A DNA stretch of 64,000 nucleotides, taken from assembly GCF_037963835.1 (NCBI RefSeq), contig NZ_CP150145.1, forward strand, positions 2,914,001 to 2,978,000. Reading direction: 5' to 3'. The position numbers and the translations under genes are program-made. Each line of letters begins with the position of its first letter. Within the stretch, counting starts at the first letter, position 1. The notes beneath the pieces were generated by a model. It was not told the DNA's origin, did no database searches, and worked only from the letters and a program-made list of their open reading frames with translations. Positions 54,875 to 63,724 of this stretch are shown here, piece by piece. Source of the DNA: Paenibacillus sp. FSL H8-0332 (GTDB lineage: Bacteria > Bacillota > Bacilli > Paenibacillales > Paenibacillaceae).

Positions 54875-55096
54875 TTTTAAAATCTCCTTCGATGGTTGAG
54901 TTTATAATAATTTAAATCATACTTTTCCGCTGTGATTATTTTAAATTTAACGGGCCGCATTGTCAATCCTCAAATTACCAACTTGTCTATCTCTGGAACA
55001 GCGCACGCGAAAATGCCGAAAAAGGGCCGTGAGCAGCCTGCCTTCCGGCAACCTGTCACAGCCCCAAAACTCGAGTCCGATGCGGTCAATCGGCTC

Positions 55097-55190
55097 TTAC
55101 TCGTCTCCTGTAGCCAACGGGTTATCTTCATAGCTGATCCAGTCACTCCAGCTGGCATTGCTGTTAGAAACTGCTTTAAGAGTGTGACCT
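55097..55190 (-). pseudogene. Decayed 3' end of a rhodanese-type sulfurtransferase gene, fragment 2
   Basis: Minus strand reads NASWSDWISYEDNPLATGDE and a stop, against GSWSDWISYEENTIATGE and a stop in the intact gene. Upstream of NAS similarity is lost within a few codons. It is a second, independent remnant, with a higher identity at the C-terminus than fragment 1. Confidence 0.7.
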
Positions 55191-55199
55191 TCGGATTTA

Positions 55200-55942
55200 G
55201 AAAAAAGATAAGACTACACTGCATCAGAGCACCATCGCCAAGTGCCGATGTATCAATCTGCACCATTGCTTAGGAGACAGAAGCATAAAGTTTACTAGCC
55301 TGAGGTCAGGAGAACGCGTGCTAGCCAAACCATCCATTGTTCCCGAACCAGAGGAGGGCACACTTTGGAATAAACTACCCCGCGAGATGAGGCAGGTAGA
55401 GCATTCAACAGCAGTAAAAGATTCAGAAGCTGCGTAAAGAGTCAAGCATCCGAATCAATGTACCCCCGTTGCTGAAAGGTCGTTTCTTGTTCTCAGACCT
55501 CCGTATCTCAGGCAAACAAAGTCTTGGCACGGCATTAACTTGACCACGGCTAGTCGTTTATTAGGGCTGATCATTCGGGTTGCTGAAAGCTGTGGGATCT
55601 GGCTCTATTGGTCAAACTTAGTGCATCGATGTTCTTCTCAAACTAATTTGATATATTTTACTTGCGTATGGATGGGTGAATTATGTAGTAACAAGGCAAA
55701 GGGGAGGGAACATTCAAAAGATAAGTATTAGTTACTATTCTTTCTGAGTGATTATCTCAGTGCTTTCTTTTGGTGTTTATTCTCCTGGAATAACTAGCTG
55801 TAAAGAAATCCCCCCAAAATGCTTATTCAATATTAATAAAATTCATAGATATACTAATAGCAGAGCAATGTCCAATTATCATCATTAGAGATATAGTAAT
55901 AGCAATGTTGAAATACTGAATATTATTGTAAAAATTGAATAT
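55200..55942. other. Gene-free, degenerating sequence
   Basis: No plausible gene. Base composition falls from mixed to AT-rich at about 55.65 kb. A plus-strand frame at about 55306-55436 (PSIVPEPEEGTLWNKLPREM) looks like protein but matches nothing I know and has no start. Confidence 0.5.
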
Positions 55943-57361
55943 TTAATCCAATAATTCTATTGCCTTTGCATAATTAAATAATTTTGTTAAAGTGTAATTG
56001 GAAATTTCTGCTTGAGAGGTTTTTTTTCTCCACATTATTTCTAATCTAATTGGTATGTCGTCAGTAGTGCATAGAATATCCGTTCGCCTTTTTAATCCTT
56101 CACCAAAATTAGATTCAAGTTCATATGATTTTATTAGTTCACAATCTACTAATGCGTCTGCTATTGCCGTGTTTAGCAACGCATCATTGTCTTTTGCTAT
56201 CTCTGCTAGCTTTCCGAAAGATGCAATAGTATTTGAGCCAACTTTGGCGCCTTTTTTACCCATTCCTATTTTTTCATCACTAATAGCTTTTCCAAGCTGT
56301 GACTTGAGTAAGTATTCTTTTCCTTTATCTGATTTTTTGGTCTCGAAATTTTTCTCTACTAACTTTAACTCTAAACTGGAGTTATAATAATCTCTAATAA
56401 TAGATGTTGTAGCTAATGTGGAGATGTTTAGAATTCTGCATTCAAAATAAGAAGATAGCTTACCAATGTATTCTGAATAATTTTTAATTTCTTCTACGAT
56501 GTTAGCTTCAGTAGCAACCATTAATCTCTCAATATCTGCAAAAGCATTACTCCCCAAAGTCAATGCTGAAACATCTTTAATTGGATCATTCCCAGATATC
56601 ACGACAATCCACATCTTACATTTTTCTTTTCCAACTAATTTTTTTATATATTTTGTGCTTTCTTGAGATTTCTTTCTTATTTTAGTTAAGTATTTTCCTA
56701 TAGTATCATCCTCATCAATCATTTTTGTTGCTTGTTCTTCTGTAATACCAAGGTTTAATAAGCTTATTCCTTCATTAAGGGTGCTAACTGTATTCATAGC
56801 TATATTTAGAAATTTTACCCGTTTAGGACCATTGAATAGCATATAATTCTTATCTAAACCTAGTAATGATTCAGCACCAATTTCATTAGCAAGTTCAATC
56901 AATTTTTCTCTCATTTCTTTTTTGTTGCATAACCAAACAACCAAAGTGTTGTTGCCTCTCTGGCTTCTAATAAAATTATTAATCCTATGTAAACTTTTTT
57001 CGATTTCTTCATTTGAGGAGTCTTTAATCGCTTCTCTACCCTCAATGATAATTATCCTGAAGTCCCTATCAGTTAATTTTAAGGTTGATAAATTGCTGTC
57101 AATATCTTCGTCATTTCCTATTGAAACTATCTCAATATTTTTTAGAAATAGGGGGAGGGTGTGTAAAAATGTTGTTTTTCCAGATCCGGATTTTCCATGT
57201 AATATTAAAAAGGCTCCCTGTCCAGATGCACACATATCACTGTATATTTCTTCAATTTCATCAATAGCATCTTTCACTTCTACAATAAAATGTCTGAATG
57301 TATCTTTGCTTTTAATGTTGCTTAAAGCTTCATACCTTGAAGGGATAAGTAAATCTTCCAA
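55943..57361 (-). CDS. P-loop ATPase of unknown family, AT-rich
   Basis: A 472-residue soluble protein, far more AT-rich than its neighbours. Walker A is HGKSGSGKTT (about residues 55-64), Walker B-like RIIIIEGRE near 102, and a sensor-like LVVWLCN near 141. The C-terminus (RRTDILCTTDDIPIRLEIMWRKK, then a helical NYTLTKLFNYAKAIELL) has the D...ExW/K spacing of some PD-(D/E)xK nuclease folds, but the expected Lys is replaced, so this is speculation. TTG start; an in-frame TGA two codons upstream separates it from a 17-codon frame. Composition and isolation suggest recent transfer; a defence or mobile-element role is possible. Confidence 0.6.
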   Translation of the reverse strand: MEDLLIPSRYEALSNIKSKDTFRHFIVEVKDAIDEIEEIYSDMCASGQGAFLILHGKSGSGKTTFLHTLPLFLKNIEIVSIGNDEDIDSNLSTLKLTDRDFRIIIIEGREAIKDSSNEEIEKSLHRINNFIRSQRGNNTLVVWLCNKKEMREKLIELANEIGAESLLGLDKNYMLFNGPKRVKFLNIAMNTVSTLNEGISLLNLGITEEQATKMIDEDDTIGKYLTKIRKKSQESTKYIKKLVGKEKCKMWIVVISGNDPIKDVSALTLGSNAFADIERLMVATEANIVEEIKNYSEYIGKLSSYFECRILNISTLATTSIIRDYYNSSLELKLVEKNFETKKSDKGKEYLLKSQLGKAISDEKIGMGKKGAKVGSNTIASFGKLAEIAKDNDALLNTAIADALVDCELIKSYELESNFGEGLKRRTDILCTTDDIPIRLEIMWRKKTSQAEISNYTLTKLFNYAKAIELLD

Positions 57362-57364
57362 TAG

Positions 57365-57418
57365 TCATGCACCTCTTGTTTTTAATGTTTTTGATTGTAG
57401 TTCAGTGTCCATTCTCAT
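57365..57418 (-). CDS. 17-codon frame fused in phase to the ATPase but for a TGA
   Basis: MRMDTELQSKTLKTRGA then TGA, then CTA and the TTG start of the ATPase, all in one frame. It may be the true N-terminus of the ATPase interrupted by a nonsense mutation, or a short leader that couples translation. Confidence 0.3.
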   Translation of the reverse strand: MRMDTELQSKTLKTRGA

Positions 57419-57505
57419 TTAACCTTCTTTTATTTCATAAACTAGAGTATCTAAGGACTGTTTGAGTGACAGGTCATTTTCACCTTTAAATCTGAAATGT
57501 TTCAT
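57419..57505 (-). CDS. Small AT-rich frame, possible 3' remnant of a partner gene
   Basis: 28 codons, KHFRFKGENDLSLKQSLDTL and onward to YEIKEG, then TAA immediately followed by the ATG of the next frame (TAAATG). That junction is typical of operons, so this may be the last part of a gene once co-transcribed with the ATPase. The frame is open a further 15 codons upstream without a start. Confidence 0.3.
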   Translation of the reverse strand: MKHFRFKGENDLSLKQSLDTLVYEIKEG

Positions 57506-58330
57506 TGACCCAAATATTAGAGACAGTACTATGAATAGGAATTCGATCTAATACCAAAAATTTAGATAAAATTAAACCGTTTCTAGCTTTTTTGATTTTC
57601 TTTTAATAATTGGTATTAGAATTTTCTTGATCTCTGGGTAACAATTAATCGGCTGTGATTTTTGTGAATCTGATTACAGAGGTTTAATGAAATTATTCAT
57701 CGCGTTTTCCAAGTAGGCATTCTTGCTATTATTCAAAACCTGCATCTCTTTAATTTAAACCATCTTTTCTCTGTTATACCAATATAAAGGAAGGTCCATT
57801 AGTCCAAAGATACGTTCATCATAAATTGTTTTCTAAATCACTCCACTTCATAAAAACTGGTTGCTGTTTATTTTTTTGATTTTAGCCACTTGTTATACCC
57901 CTCATTTCTATAAATGCCAAACTATAATTCTTAATGATTGTAATTATTATATATCCAGTTGGATAATATTCCAACTATTGCAACTTGACTATATCAGGTG
58001 TAATAGAACTTTTGTATAGATTTTTGGACTATTAACGAGTTTGTTACAACATCTGCTAAGGATTAACAATAGCTTCCTTAAGGTTACATTGGTTCAGGCG
58101 GTATGTTTTGTTCTCTTTCTCTTTTTCGTCTCAGGGATCAGCAAAGCGAAAATTGCGTTCTTACATCTTATAGTTGGCATCCGTACTGCCTCCACGATGT
58201 AGAGTCCGGTACTTTATGGAGTACCGCCGAGAGACCACGCTGCAGATGCTTTCTCCGTCTTCTCGTTGACTCCTTATTGACTTGAGACACCTCTTGGCAC
58301 TCTGTACGAACTATACAACTGCACAACTCC
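57506..58330. other. AT-rich gene-free stretch
   Basis: About 820 bp of very AT-rich sequence with stops in all frames; a short basic run KKILIPIIKRKSKKLETV on the minus strand near 57570-57630 may be another gene remnant. Composition returns to normal after about 58.1 kb. No RNA gene is recognised. Confidence 0.5.
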
Positions 58331-58331
58331 A

Positions 58332-58368
58332 GCACAAAGAGCCCGCGTCGGACGCGGGCTCTTTGTGC
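58332..58368 (-). terminator. Strong hairpin terminator of the sulfurtransferase gene
   Basis: CACAAAGAGCCCGCG pairs perfectly with CGCGGGCTCTTTGTG (15 bp) around TCGGA. Confidence 0.85.
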
Positions 58369-58371
58369 TTA

Positions 58372-59232
58372 CTATTCACCAGTGGCGATAGTGTTCTCCT
58401 CATAACTAATCCAGTCACTCCAGCTCCCCGCATACAGCCGAACATTCTTGAACCCGGCCTTCTCCAGCGCCAGCACATTCGGGCAGGCGGTTACGCCGGA
58501 GCCGCAGTAGACGATGATCTCAGCGTCTTGGTCCAGCTCGGCGAAATGCTCCTGCAATTCCTCAGCACTCTTGAAGCTGCCATCCGCATTCTGCGTATCC
58601 TTCCAGAAGAAGTTGAACGCACCGGGGATATGTCCGGCCTTCTTGTCTAAGGTCTCTTCCTGACCCAGGAAGCGTTCACGGGCGCGGGAATCGATGAGGA
58701 CTGAAGGAAGGGCGGCTGGAGAAGCCGAAGGCTCCATATTAGCAGATACCTGTTGAACCTTGTGGACATCTGCCAGCATCCGGGGCTGAACCTTTGGCAC
58801 AAAAGCGCTCGGCACCCGCACCGGCTGGTGATCCGTCACCGGATATTTACCCTCTTTCCACTGGCTGAAGCCGCCTTCCAGAATGTATACCTGCTCATGC
58901 CCCAGGTAACGCAGCAGCCACCACAGACGGGCGGCGTTCATGCTGTTCTCATCGTCGTAGGCGACAATACGAGTATCGTTGCCGATGCCGAGCTTCGAGA
59001 GCCTGACGGCCAGCTCCTGCGGGTCTGGCAGGGGATGGCGTCCGCCATGTTCGCCTACAGGAGCAGACAGATCCAATTCCAAATCGAGATAGACCGCGCC
59101 TGGAATATGCTCTTGTTCATAGCTGTCTCTGCCGGCCTTAGGCTTGCCCAGTGTGAACCGGCAGTCCACGATGGTCTGCTCCGGCTCATAGAGTCTGGCG
59201 AGCAGCCAGCGTTTGCTAACGGTTGCGTCCAT
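58372..59232 (-). CDS. 3-mercaptopyruvate/thiosulfate sulfurtransferase
   Basis: A 286-residue enzyme with two rhodanese domains. The N-domain is inactive (AYDDENSMNAARLWWLLRYLGH) and the C-domain carries the active-site loop CGSGVTA (Cys near 239), whose sequence is the mercaptopyruvate sulfurtransferase type. It transfers sulfur from mercaptopyruvate or thiosulfate to thiols or cyanide. ATG start; monocistronic. Decayed copies of its 3' end are found at 53.95 and 55.1 kb. Confidence 0.93.
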   Translation of the reverse strand: MDATVSKRWLLARLYEPEQTIVDCRFTLGKPKAGRDSYEQEHIPGAVYLDLELDLSAPVGEHGGRHPLPDPQELAVRLSKLGIGNDTRIVAYDDENSMNAARLWWLLRYLGHEQVYILEGGFSQWKEGKYPVTDHQPVRVPSAFVPKVQPRMLADVHKVQQVSANMEPSASPAALPSVLIDSRARERFLGQEETLDKKAGHIPGAFNFFWKDTQNADGSFKSAEELQEHFAELDQDAEIIVYCGSGVTACPNVLALEKAGFKNVRLYAGSWSDWISYEENTIATGE

Positions 59233-59425
59233 ATGTATCCCATCCTTTGCTTATATCATTTGGATTATATTATAGCGGATAATCAGGCATTCCGCATATT
59301 ATTGAAGTGGTGCAAGCATAGGCTTATCAGGTCAGGAGTGATCGTGATAGTGAGCGGGCTGCTATCCTGTACAGTTTTACCAGAAACAAAAAAAGCTCAG
59401 GACTCGCCTGAGCAATGAAATGAGG

Positions 59426-59821
59426 TTAACTAAGGACGGGACCGATGATGTTCCAGTCTCCGAATGGATATACCTGATCAAATACTATGAATCCGGCTGC
59501 ATCCCGGGCTACTGCGTATAGCGAGATGTCGTTCACGAATCCGGGAAAACCGGGTGAAGAAACGGTGATACTGTAATTGGCCACCGTAGTTGGAATGATG
59601 AGTGTCACTACTCCATTGGGAGCAGCAATTCCGAACGTTGTTGTGAAATTCAGGGTTTCAGCTATACCCTCCGGGCCGGTATCTGTGACACTGTAGGCAT
59701 TGACTACAATTGGCTCGAGCCTTGCAGCGGTTGTATTGGTGATGCGAAGCTCGACAAACTGAGAGATTACTGTTCCAGTAGGTTCAAGGTTGGGCACTGC
59801 ACCGATAGTATAAATTGGCAT
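59426..59821 (-). CDS. Small beta-rich protein, same domain as the 5569 protein
   Basis: A 131-residue, almost wholly beta-predicted protein without signal peptide. SQFVELRITNTTAARLEPIVVNAYSV ... FVNDISLYAVARDAAGFIVFDQVYPFGDW parallels residues 15-115 of the protein at 5569 in spacing and hydrophobic pattern. No function is known to me; spore-surface association is a guess from the same reasoning. ATG follows AAGGAGG. Confidence 0.6.
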   Translation of the reverse strand: MPIYTIGAVPNLEPTGTVISQFVELRITNTTAARLEPIVVNAYSVTDTGPEGIAETLNFTTTFGIAAPNGVVTLIIPTTVANYSITVSSPGFPGFVNDISLYAVARDAAGFIVFDQVYPFGDWNIIGPVLS

Positions 59822-60027
59822 TTGGAAGTCCTCCTTTTCTCTTGATACAGTAATATATGTAAACCTGATAGTTTGTTTTGTATGATTATCTTTTGCTGCT
59901 AAAAAAGGCGACTAGATCAGAAGATAGGGAACCGCCCCAATCCTAGTAGATTTGACAGCGCAGTATCCGGATTCTACAATTGCTTCTGAACGTATAAGAA
60001 AGGGGGCATAAGCCTACGGAAGCTATA

Positions 60028-60966
60028 TTGAGTCAGGCCTGGCCTGAATGGAAGGGTACGCTGTGCAAACGGAGTGGAGGCTGGAATAATACAACGTATT
60101 TTGTGGAGAGCGGGGAACGCCGCGCTGTGCTGCGCGTCTATGATACACATAGAGACAGGAATAAAATAGAGTTCGAGCATAGTGTCTTGCAGAAGCTAAA
60201 TGGATTGAATCTTCCTTTTACAATACCTGTTCCGATTCTTACCGTTACGGGGGAGACGTTAGTACAATTGGAGGATGGCACAGATAAATTTGCCTGCCTG
60301 TTCGGGTATATTGAAGGAGAATCTCCCACCGAACAGGATTTTGGCTTCTATGATTCGCTCGGAGAGGCGGCAGGCACATTATCCGTTGCCCTGGCTAAGG
60401 TGGAGACAGGGATAGCTCCAGTGTACCGACCGTACTATGAACTGAAGACCTCCTATCCGCTATGTACCCGTGAAGCGCTGCATGGTCTGGTGACGGACCC
60501 GCCCGAGCCTCTGAAGGAGCTGCTGCCGGAGCTGAGAATTTTAGTAGAGGCCCACGACAATGTGGCAGATTCGCTGGAACAGCTTCAGAGCCTGCCGCAT
60601 CAGCTGGTGCACGGCGATCTGAATGCTTCCAACCTGCTGGTGGATGAAGCGGATACGGCCCGGGTGACGGCGCTGCTGGATTTTGAATTCTGCACCCGGG
60701 ATGTACGGGTTATGGATGCTGCTGTAATTCTGTCGGCCTTGCTCAGTCATGAGGACTCGGAGCGGATTATCAGTGATTTCTGGCGGGGTTATAACCGCAG
60801 GGTTACGCTGACTCCCGAGGAACTGGCGGCGATTCCGGTGCTCATGCTCCTGCGCAAGATAGACGTATTCCTGCATTTCGCCACCCGTTACTGGGAAGGG
60901 ACCGATGAGGTGAATGTCCTGCAGCAGCAGGTCCGGGAGCTGGCGGCAGAGGTAGCTGCGATGTAG
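60028..60966 (+). CDS. Aminoglycoside-phosphotransferase-fold kinase
   Basis: A 312-residue small-molecule kinase fold. Brenner motif LVHGDLNASNLLVDE and the metal-binding LLDFEFC (about 205-235) are intact, and N-terminal KRSGGWNNTTYFVESGERRAVLRVYD is the nucleotide-binding strand set. The substrate may be a sugar, homoserine-like compound or antibiotic. TTG 60028 is the only ordinary start, but the best ribosome site (AGGGGG at 60001-60006) is 21 bp away, so the true start may be an unusual codon upstream. Confidence 0.85.
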   Translation: MSQAWPEWKGTLCKRSGGWNNTTYFVESGERRAVLRVYDTHRDRNKIEFEHSVLQKLNGLNLPFTIPVPILTVTGETLVQLEDGTDKFACLFGYIEGESPTEQDFGFYDSLGEAAGTLSVALAKVETGIAPVYRPYYELKTSYPLCTREALHGLVTDPPEPLKELLPELRILVEAHDNVADSLEQLQSLPHQLVHGDLNASNLLVDEADTARVTALLDFEFCTRDVRVMDAAVILSALLSHEDSERIISDFWRGYNRRVTLTPEELAAIPVLMLLRKIDVFLHFATRYWEGTDEVNVLQQQVRELAAEVAAM

Positions 60967-61006
60967 GCGGGAAGCTGCATGGAACTTGCACTGTCTTCAA
61001 GCTTCC

Positions 61007-61942
61007 TTACAGGAAAAGCTGCTGATTATGTATTCTTTTCATCAGCTCTCTGCCGGATCGGACGACTTCGGGCTGATGATTGTGAGTACCCCAGCAGATA
61101 TCGCCGAGGGCCATTTTGATGCAGCATATTTGTATTTCAGCAGACTGGTCCTTAAGCACTTCAAGTCCATACCCTGCAAAATAGGCATCTCTGGCTGATG
61201 GATGATCTATGAAATATCTGGCGAACAGAATGGAGAAGTTGTCCACAGCCAGCCCCCACAACATATTCTCGAAGTCAATCATTCCTGTCAAAATACCCTG
61301 GTCATCCACCAGCCAGTTGCCTGGTGTGGAGTCCCAGCTTATTGGAACAGGCTTGCTATGCCGGAAAATTTGAGCATTTTGAAGCGCCCAATCGGTTAAA
61401 GCTATTTCAGAAGATTGCAGCAGATCTTCCTCCATACATCGCGCCGTAACTTCCCGAATCGAATTAGAAACATAATTTACCGGGTCCTCATTATGGGATA
61501 ACTCGATTGGGTTTCCATTGATATCAGGGCGGCCGAACCAATCGCCAATCTGTGAATCATGCAGTACTTTTGTTAATTCACCTGCCTTACGGTAAGCGGC
61601 TTCCACAGCCAGGGGACTTAGTTCAGTATCCCTCATGATTAATCCATCCATGGATGTGATTAATATGGCTTGCCAACCTTCGCCTTCGTAAGAAGCGATG
61701 AACTCTGGTACATACGGCTTCAAGTGACCTACCCAATGCTGATAGGCGTAAACCTCAGGATGCCATCTCTGTTTGCGGCTGTACGTTTTTAAGTAATAAC
61801 ATTTAGAGTCCTGAGTGGATTGCAGCTTCCAGACCCCGGTTCTCACACTATTCAGCCTGTAGTTTGCCAAGACCTGAAAGCTGCCAATGTCGGACTGAAC
61901 CTGCTCATACAACGCTGTTGGATGGATATCCAGTGGCTTCAT
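61007..61942 (-). CDS. Divergent aminoglycoside-phosphotransferase-fold protein
   Basis: About 311 residues with the APH fold. The catalytic loop reads SWDSTPGNWLVDD, keeping the Asp and Asn but with Trp where His of HGD is expected, and TGMIDFENM supplies the metal-binding Asp. The kinase may therefore still be active. I chose ATG 61942 because AAGGAGG lies inside the longer frame that starts at 61963. It is convergent with the kinase gene at 60028; the two are only distant relatives. Confidence 0.82.
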   Translation of the reverse strand: MKPLDIHPTALYEQVQSDIGSFQVLANYRLNSVRTGVWKLQSTQDSKCYYLKTYSRKQRWHPEVYAYQHWVGHLKPYVPEFIASYEGEGWQAILITSMDGLIMRDTELSPLAVEAAYRKAGELTKVLHDSQIGDWFGRPDINGNPIELSHNEDPVNYVSNSIREVTARCMEEDLLQSSEIALTDWALQNAQIFRHSKPVPISWDSTPGNWLVDDQGILTGMIDFENMLWGLAVDNFSILFARYFIDHPSARDAYFAGYGLEVLKDQSAEIQICCIKMALGDICWGTHNHQPEVVRSGRELMKRIHNQQLFL

Positions 61943-62032
61943 GTTCTGTTGGTCCTCCTTCATAATTAGTTTTATTCACTATTTTACAATAATAACCTAT
62001 CATAGGAAGTTCACTAATCCAAAGTCATACCA

Positions 62033-62076
62033 AACAGGGCACTCTCCGGCTGGGCGATACCAGAGGGTGCCCTGTT
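62033..62076 (-). terminator. Intrinsic terminator
   Basis: AACAGGGCAC pairs perfectly with GTGCCCTGTT. It ends the crystallin-like gene and lies upstream of the kinase-fold gene. Confidence 0.8.
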
Positions 62077-62092
62077 CAGCGTGCGTATTCTG

Positions 62093-62464
62093 TTAGATTA
62101 AGCGGTAGCCTGCAGGAAGTTCCCCGCTGCTGCGGATACGGCGGATCTGGTCCAGCGTCAGTCTCTGGTTGGTGGAGATGATCGATTCTACGTCATTGCC
62201 GGAGATGTAGTCATCCAGATCGCGGATGCTGTGGTTGCCGCGAAGCACACGGAAGCTGCCTCTGAACCGGGTTCTGCTGAACAGAACGAGCGTGGCATTG
62301 CTGCTGGTCGAGAAGAAGCGGAGGCTTTCGATGCCATCCAGAATATTGTCCGTATCGCGGATACCCAGATTGCCTCTGTAGATTCTGCTTCTTCCCCGGA
62401 AGTTTTCTTCGCTGTACACCGTCAGTCTTGGATAAGTCTGAGAGATATGAACCTCTTTATTCAT
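62093..62464 (-). CDS. Beta/gamma-crystallin-like protein
   Basis: A 123-residue protein with two Greek-key motifs: YSEENFRGRSRIYRG (about 17-31) followed by SLRFFS, and FSRTRFRGSFRVLRG (about 62-76) followed by SIISTN. These are the aromatic-x3-aromatic-x-Gly signatures of beta/gamma-crystallins. Bacterial members often bind Ca2+ through N/D-N/D-x-x-S/T-S, here only partly present (STSSN). A helical tail (LDQIRRIRSSGELPAGYRLI) follows. ATG after a strong AAGGAGG. Confidence 0.8.
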   Translation of the reverse strand: MNKEVHISQTYPRLTVYSEENFRGRSRIYRGNLGIRDTDNILDGIESLRFFSTSSNATLVLFSRTRFRGSFRVLRGNHSIRDLDDYISGNDVESIISTNQRLTLDQIRRIRSSGELPAGYRLI

Positions 62465-62749
62465 GTGTATTCCTCCTTGGAGCGTTTTGGCAAAAGCAGC
62501 ACGTTACTGCCAGCTGCAATACTATTCTATGTATGCTGATAGAGACTGGTATGGTTAGAACCCCTGAACGAATAGCCTGTTTACATACAGCTTCAGGAAA
62601 TTTTTCACAAACTCGCTTTACAAACATAAATCTCTAGTGTACTATTTAACTAACACACCAACACAACGATGAGGATACACATATTTCAGCTCAGCAACAA
62701 CCTGTGGAATTGCTACTCCACCCATACCTATCTTCACAAGGAGGCTGTC

Positions 62750-63724
62750 ATGAATTCAACCGTTCTTAAGGCTCAGGGGCCGTCTGGCCCGGCGCAAGAA
62801 CAAACCGTACTGGAAATGCAGGGCGTCAGTAAAGTGATTAAAGGTAAGGCAATTGTAGATAATCTAAGCTTCAAGATTCAGAAGGGAGAGATCGTCGGGC
62901 TGCTGGGACCGAATGGCGCCGGCAAAACGACCACCATCCGGATGATGACCGGACTGATCCGCATGAGCGAAGGGGATGTTCTGATTCATGGGCACAGCAT
63001 CCGGAAGGATTTCAAGCAGGCGATCTCACAGATCGGGGCGATTATTGAGAATCCCGAGTTCTATCCGCATATGACCGGGTACGATAATCTGCTGCAATAT
63101 TTACGGATGAGTGACGGAGCCGGGACATCGCGGATCAAGGAGGTCGTGGAGCTGGTGGGACTGCAGGAGGCGATGAACAAGAAGGTTCGGGCGTATTCAC
63201 TCGGTATGCGCCAGCGTCTGGGGATCGCTCAGGCCTTGCTGCACTCGCCGAAGCTGCTCATTCTGGATGAGCCGACCAACGGCCTGGACCCCGCCGGCAT
63301 CCGGGAGATGCGCGACTATATGCGGAGAATAGCAGAGGTAGAGGGCATTGCCATTCTAATCTCCAGTCATATGCTGGCCGAGATTGAACAGATCTGTCAC
63401 CGCGCAGTGGTCATTCAGAACGGCAAGCTTGTAACGGTGACACAGCTTACTGGAGCACCGGAGGCGCGGAGTGAGGTAGCACTTGCCATCCGGGTAGACA
63501 AGATTGAAGCAGCACGGACTGTGGCCGGAGCCTTGCAGGGCGTCAAGGTCACTGGAGCGGATGAAGCCCATTCCGAGCTGCATGTGCAGCTGCCAGATGG
63601 AGCCGTGCCGGAGCTGGTGGCGGCACTCAGCGAAGCCAAGGTCGGGATATACCGGATTACTGAGAATAGACAAAGTCTGGAAGAGGATTTCCTGAAATGG
63701 ACAGGGGGCAACCGCATTGCGTAA
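62750..63724 (+). CDS. ABC transporter ATP-binding protein (BcrA/CcmA type)
   Basis: A 324-residue ATPase: Walker A GPNGAGKTTT, Q-loop region, signature YSLGMRQRLGIAQ, Walker B LLILDEPTNGLDP, and H-loop SSHM. The tail of about 95 residues is the extra domain of bacitracin-resistance-type (BcrA-like) exporters. ATG 62750 follows AAGGAGG; longer in-frame ATG 62669 lacks one. It overlaps the permease gene by 8 bases. Confidence 0.94.
   Translation: MNSTVLKAQGPSGPAQEQTVLEMQGVSKVIKGKAIVDNLSFKIQKGEIVGLLGPNGAGKTTTIRMMTGLIRMSEGDVLIHGHSIRKDFKQAISQIGAIIENPEFYPHMTGYDNLLQYLRMSDGAGTSRIKEVVELVGLQEAMNKKVRAYSLGMRQRLGIAQALLHSPKLLILDEPTNGLDPAGIREMRDYMRRIAEVEGIAILISSHMLAEIEQICHRAVVIQNGKLVTVTQLTGAPEARSEVALAIRVDKIEAARTVAGALQGVKVTGADEAHSELHVQLPDGAVPELVAALSEAKVGIYRITENRQSLEEDFLKWTGGNRIA

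Noticed and set aside
54970..55266. 98-codon minus-strand frame
   Set aside because: It runs in a different phase from the rhodanese remnant in the same DNA and resembles no protein.
57040..57062. Fur-box-like AATGATAATTATCC
   Set aside because: It lies inside the AT-rich ATPase coding region, where such matches arise by chance.
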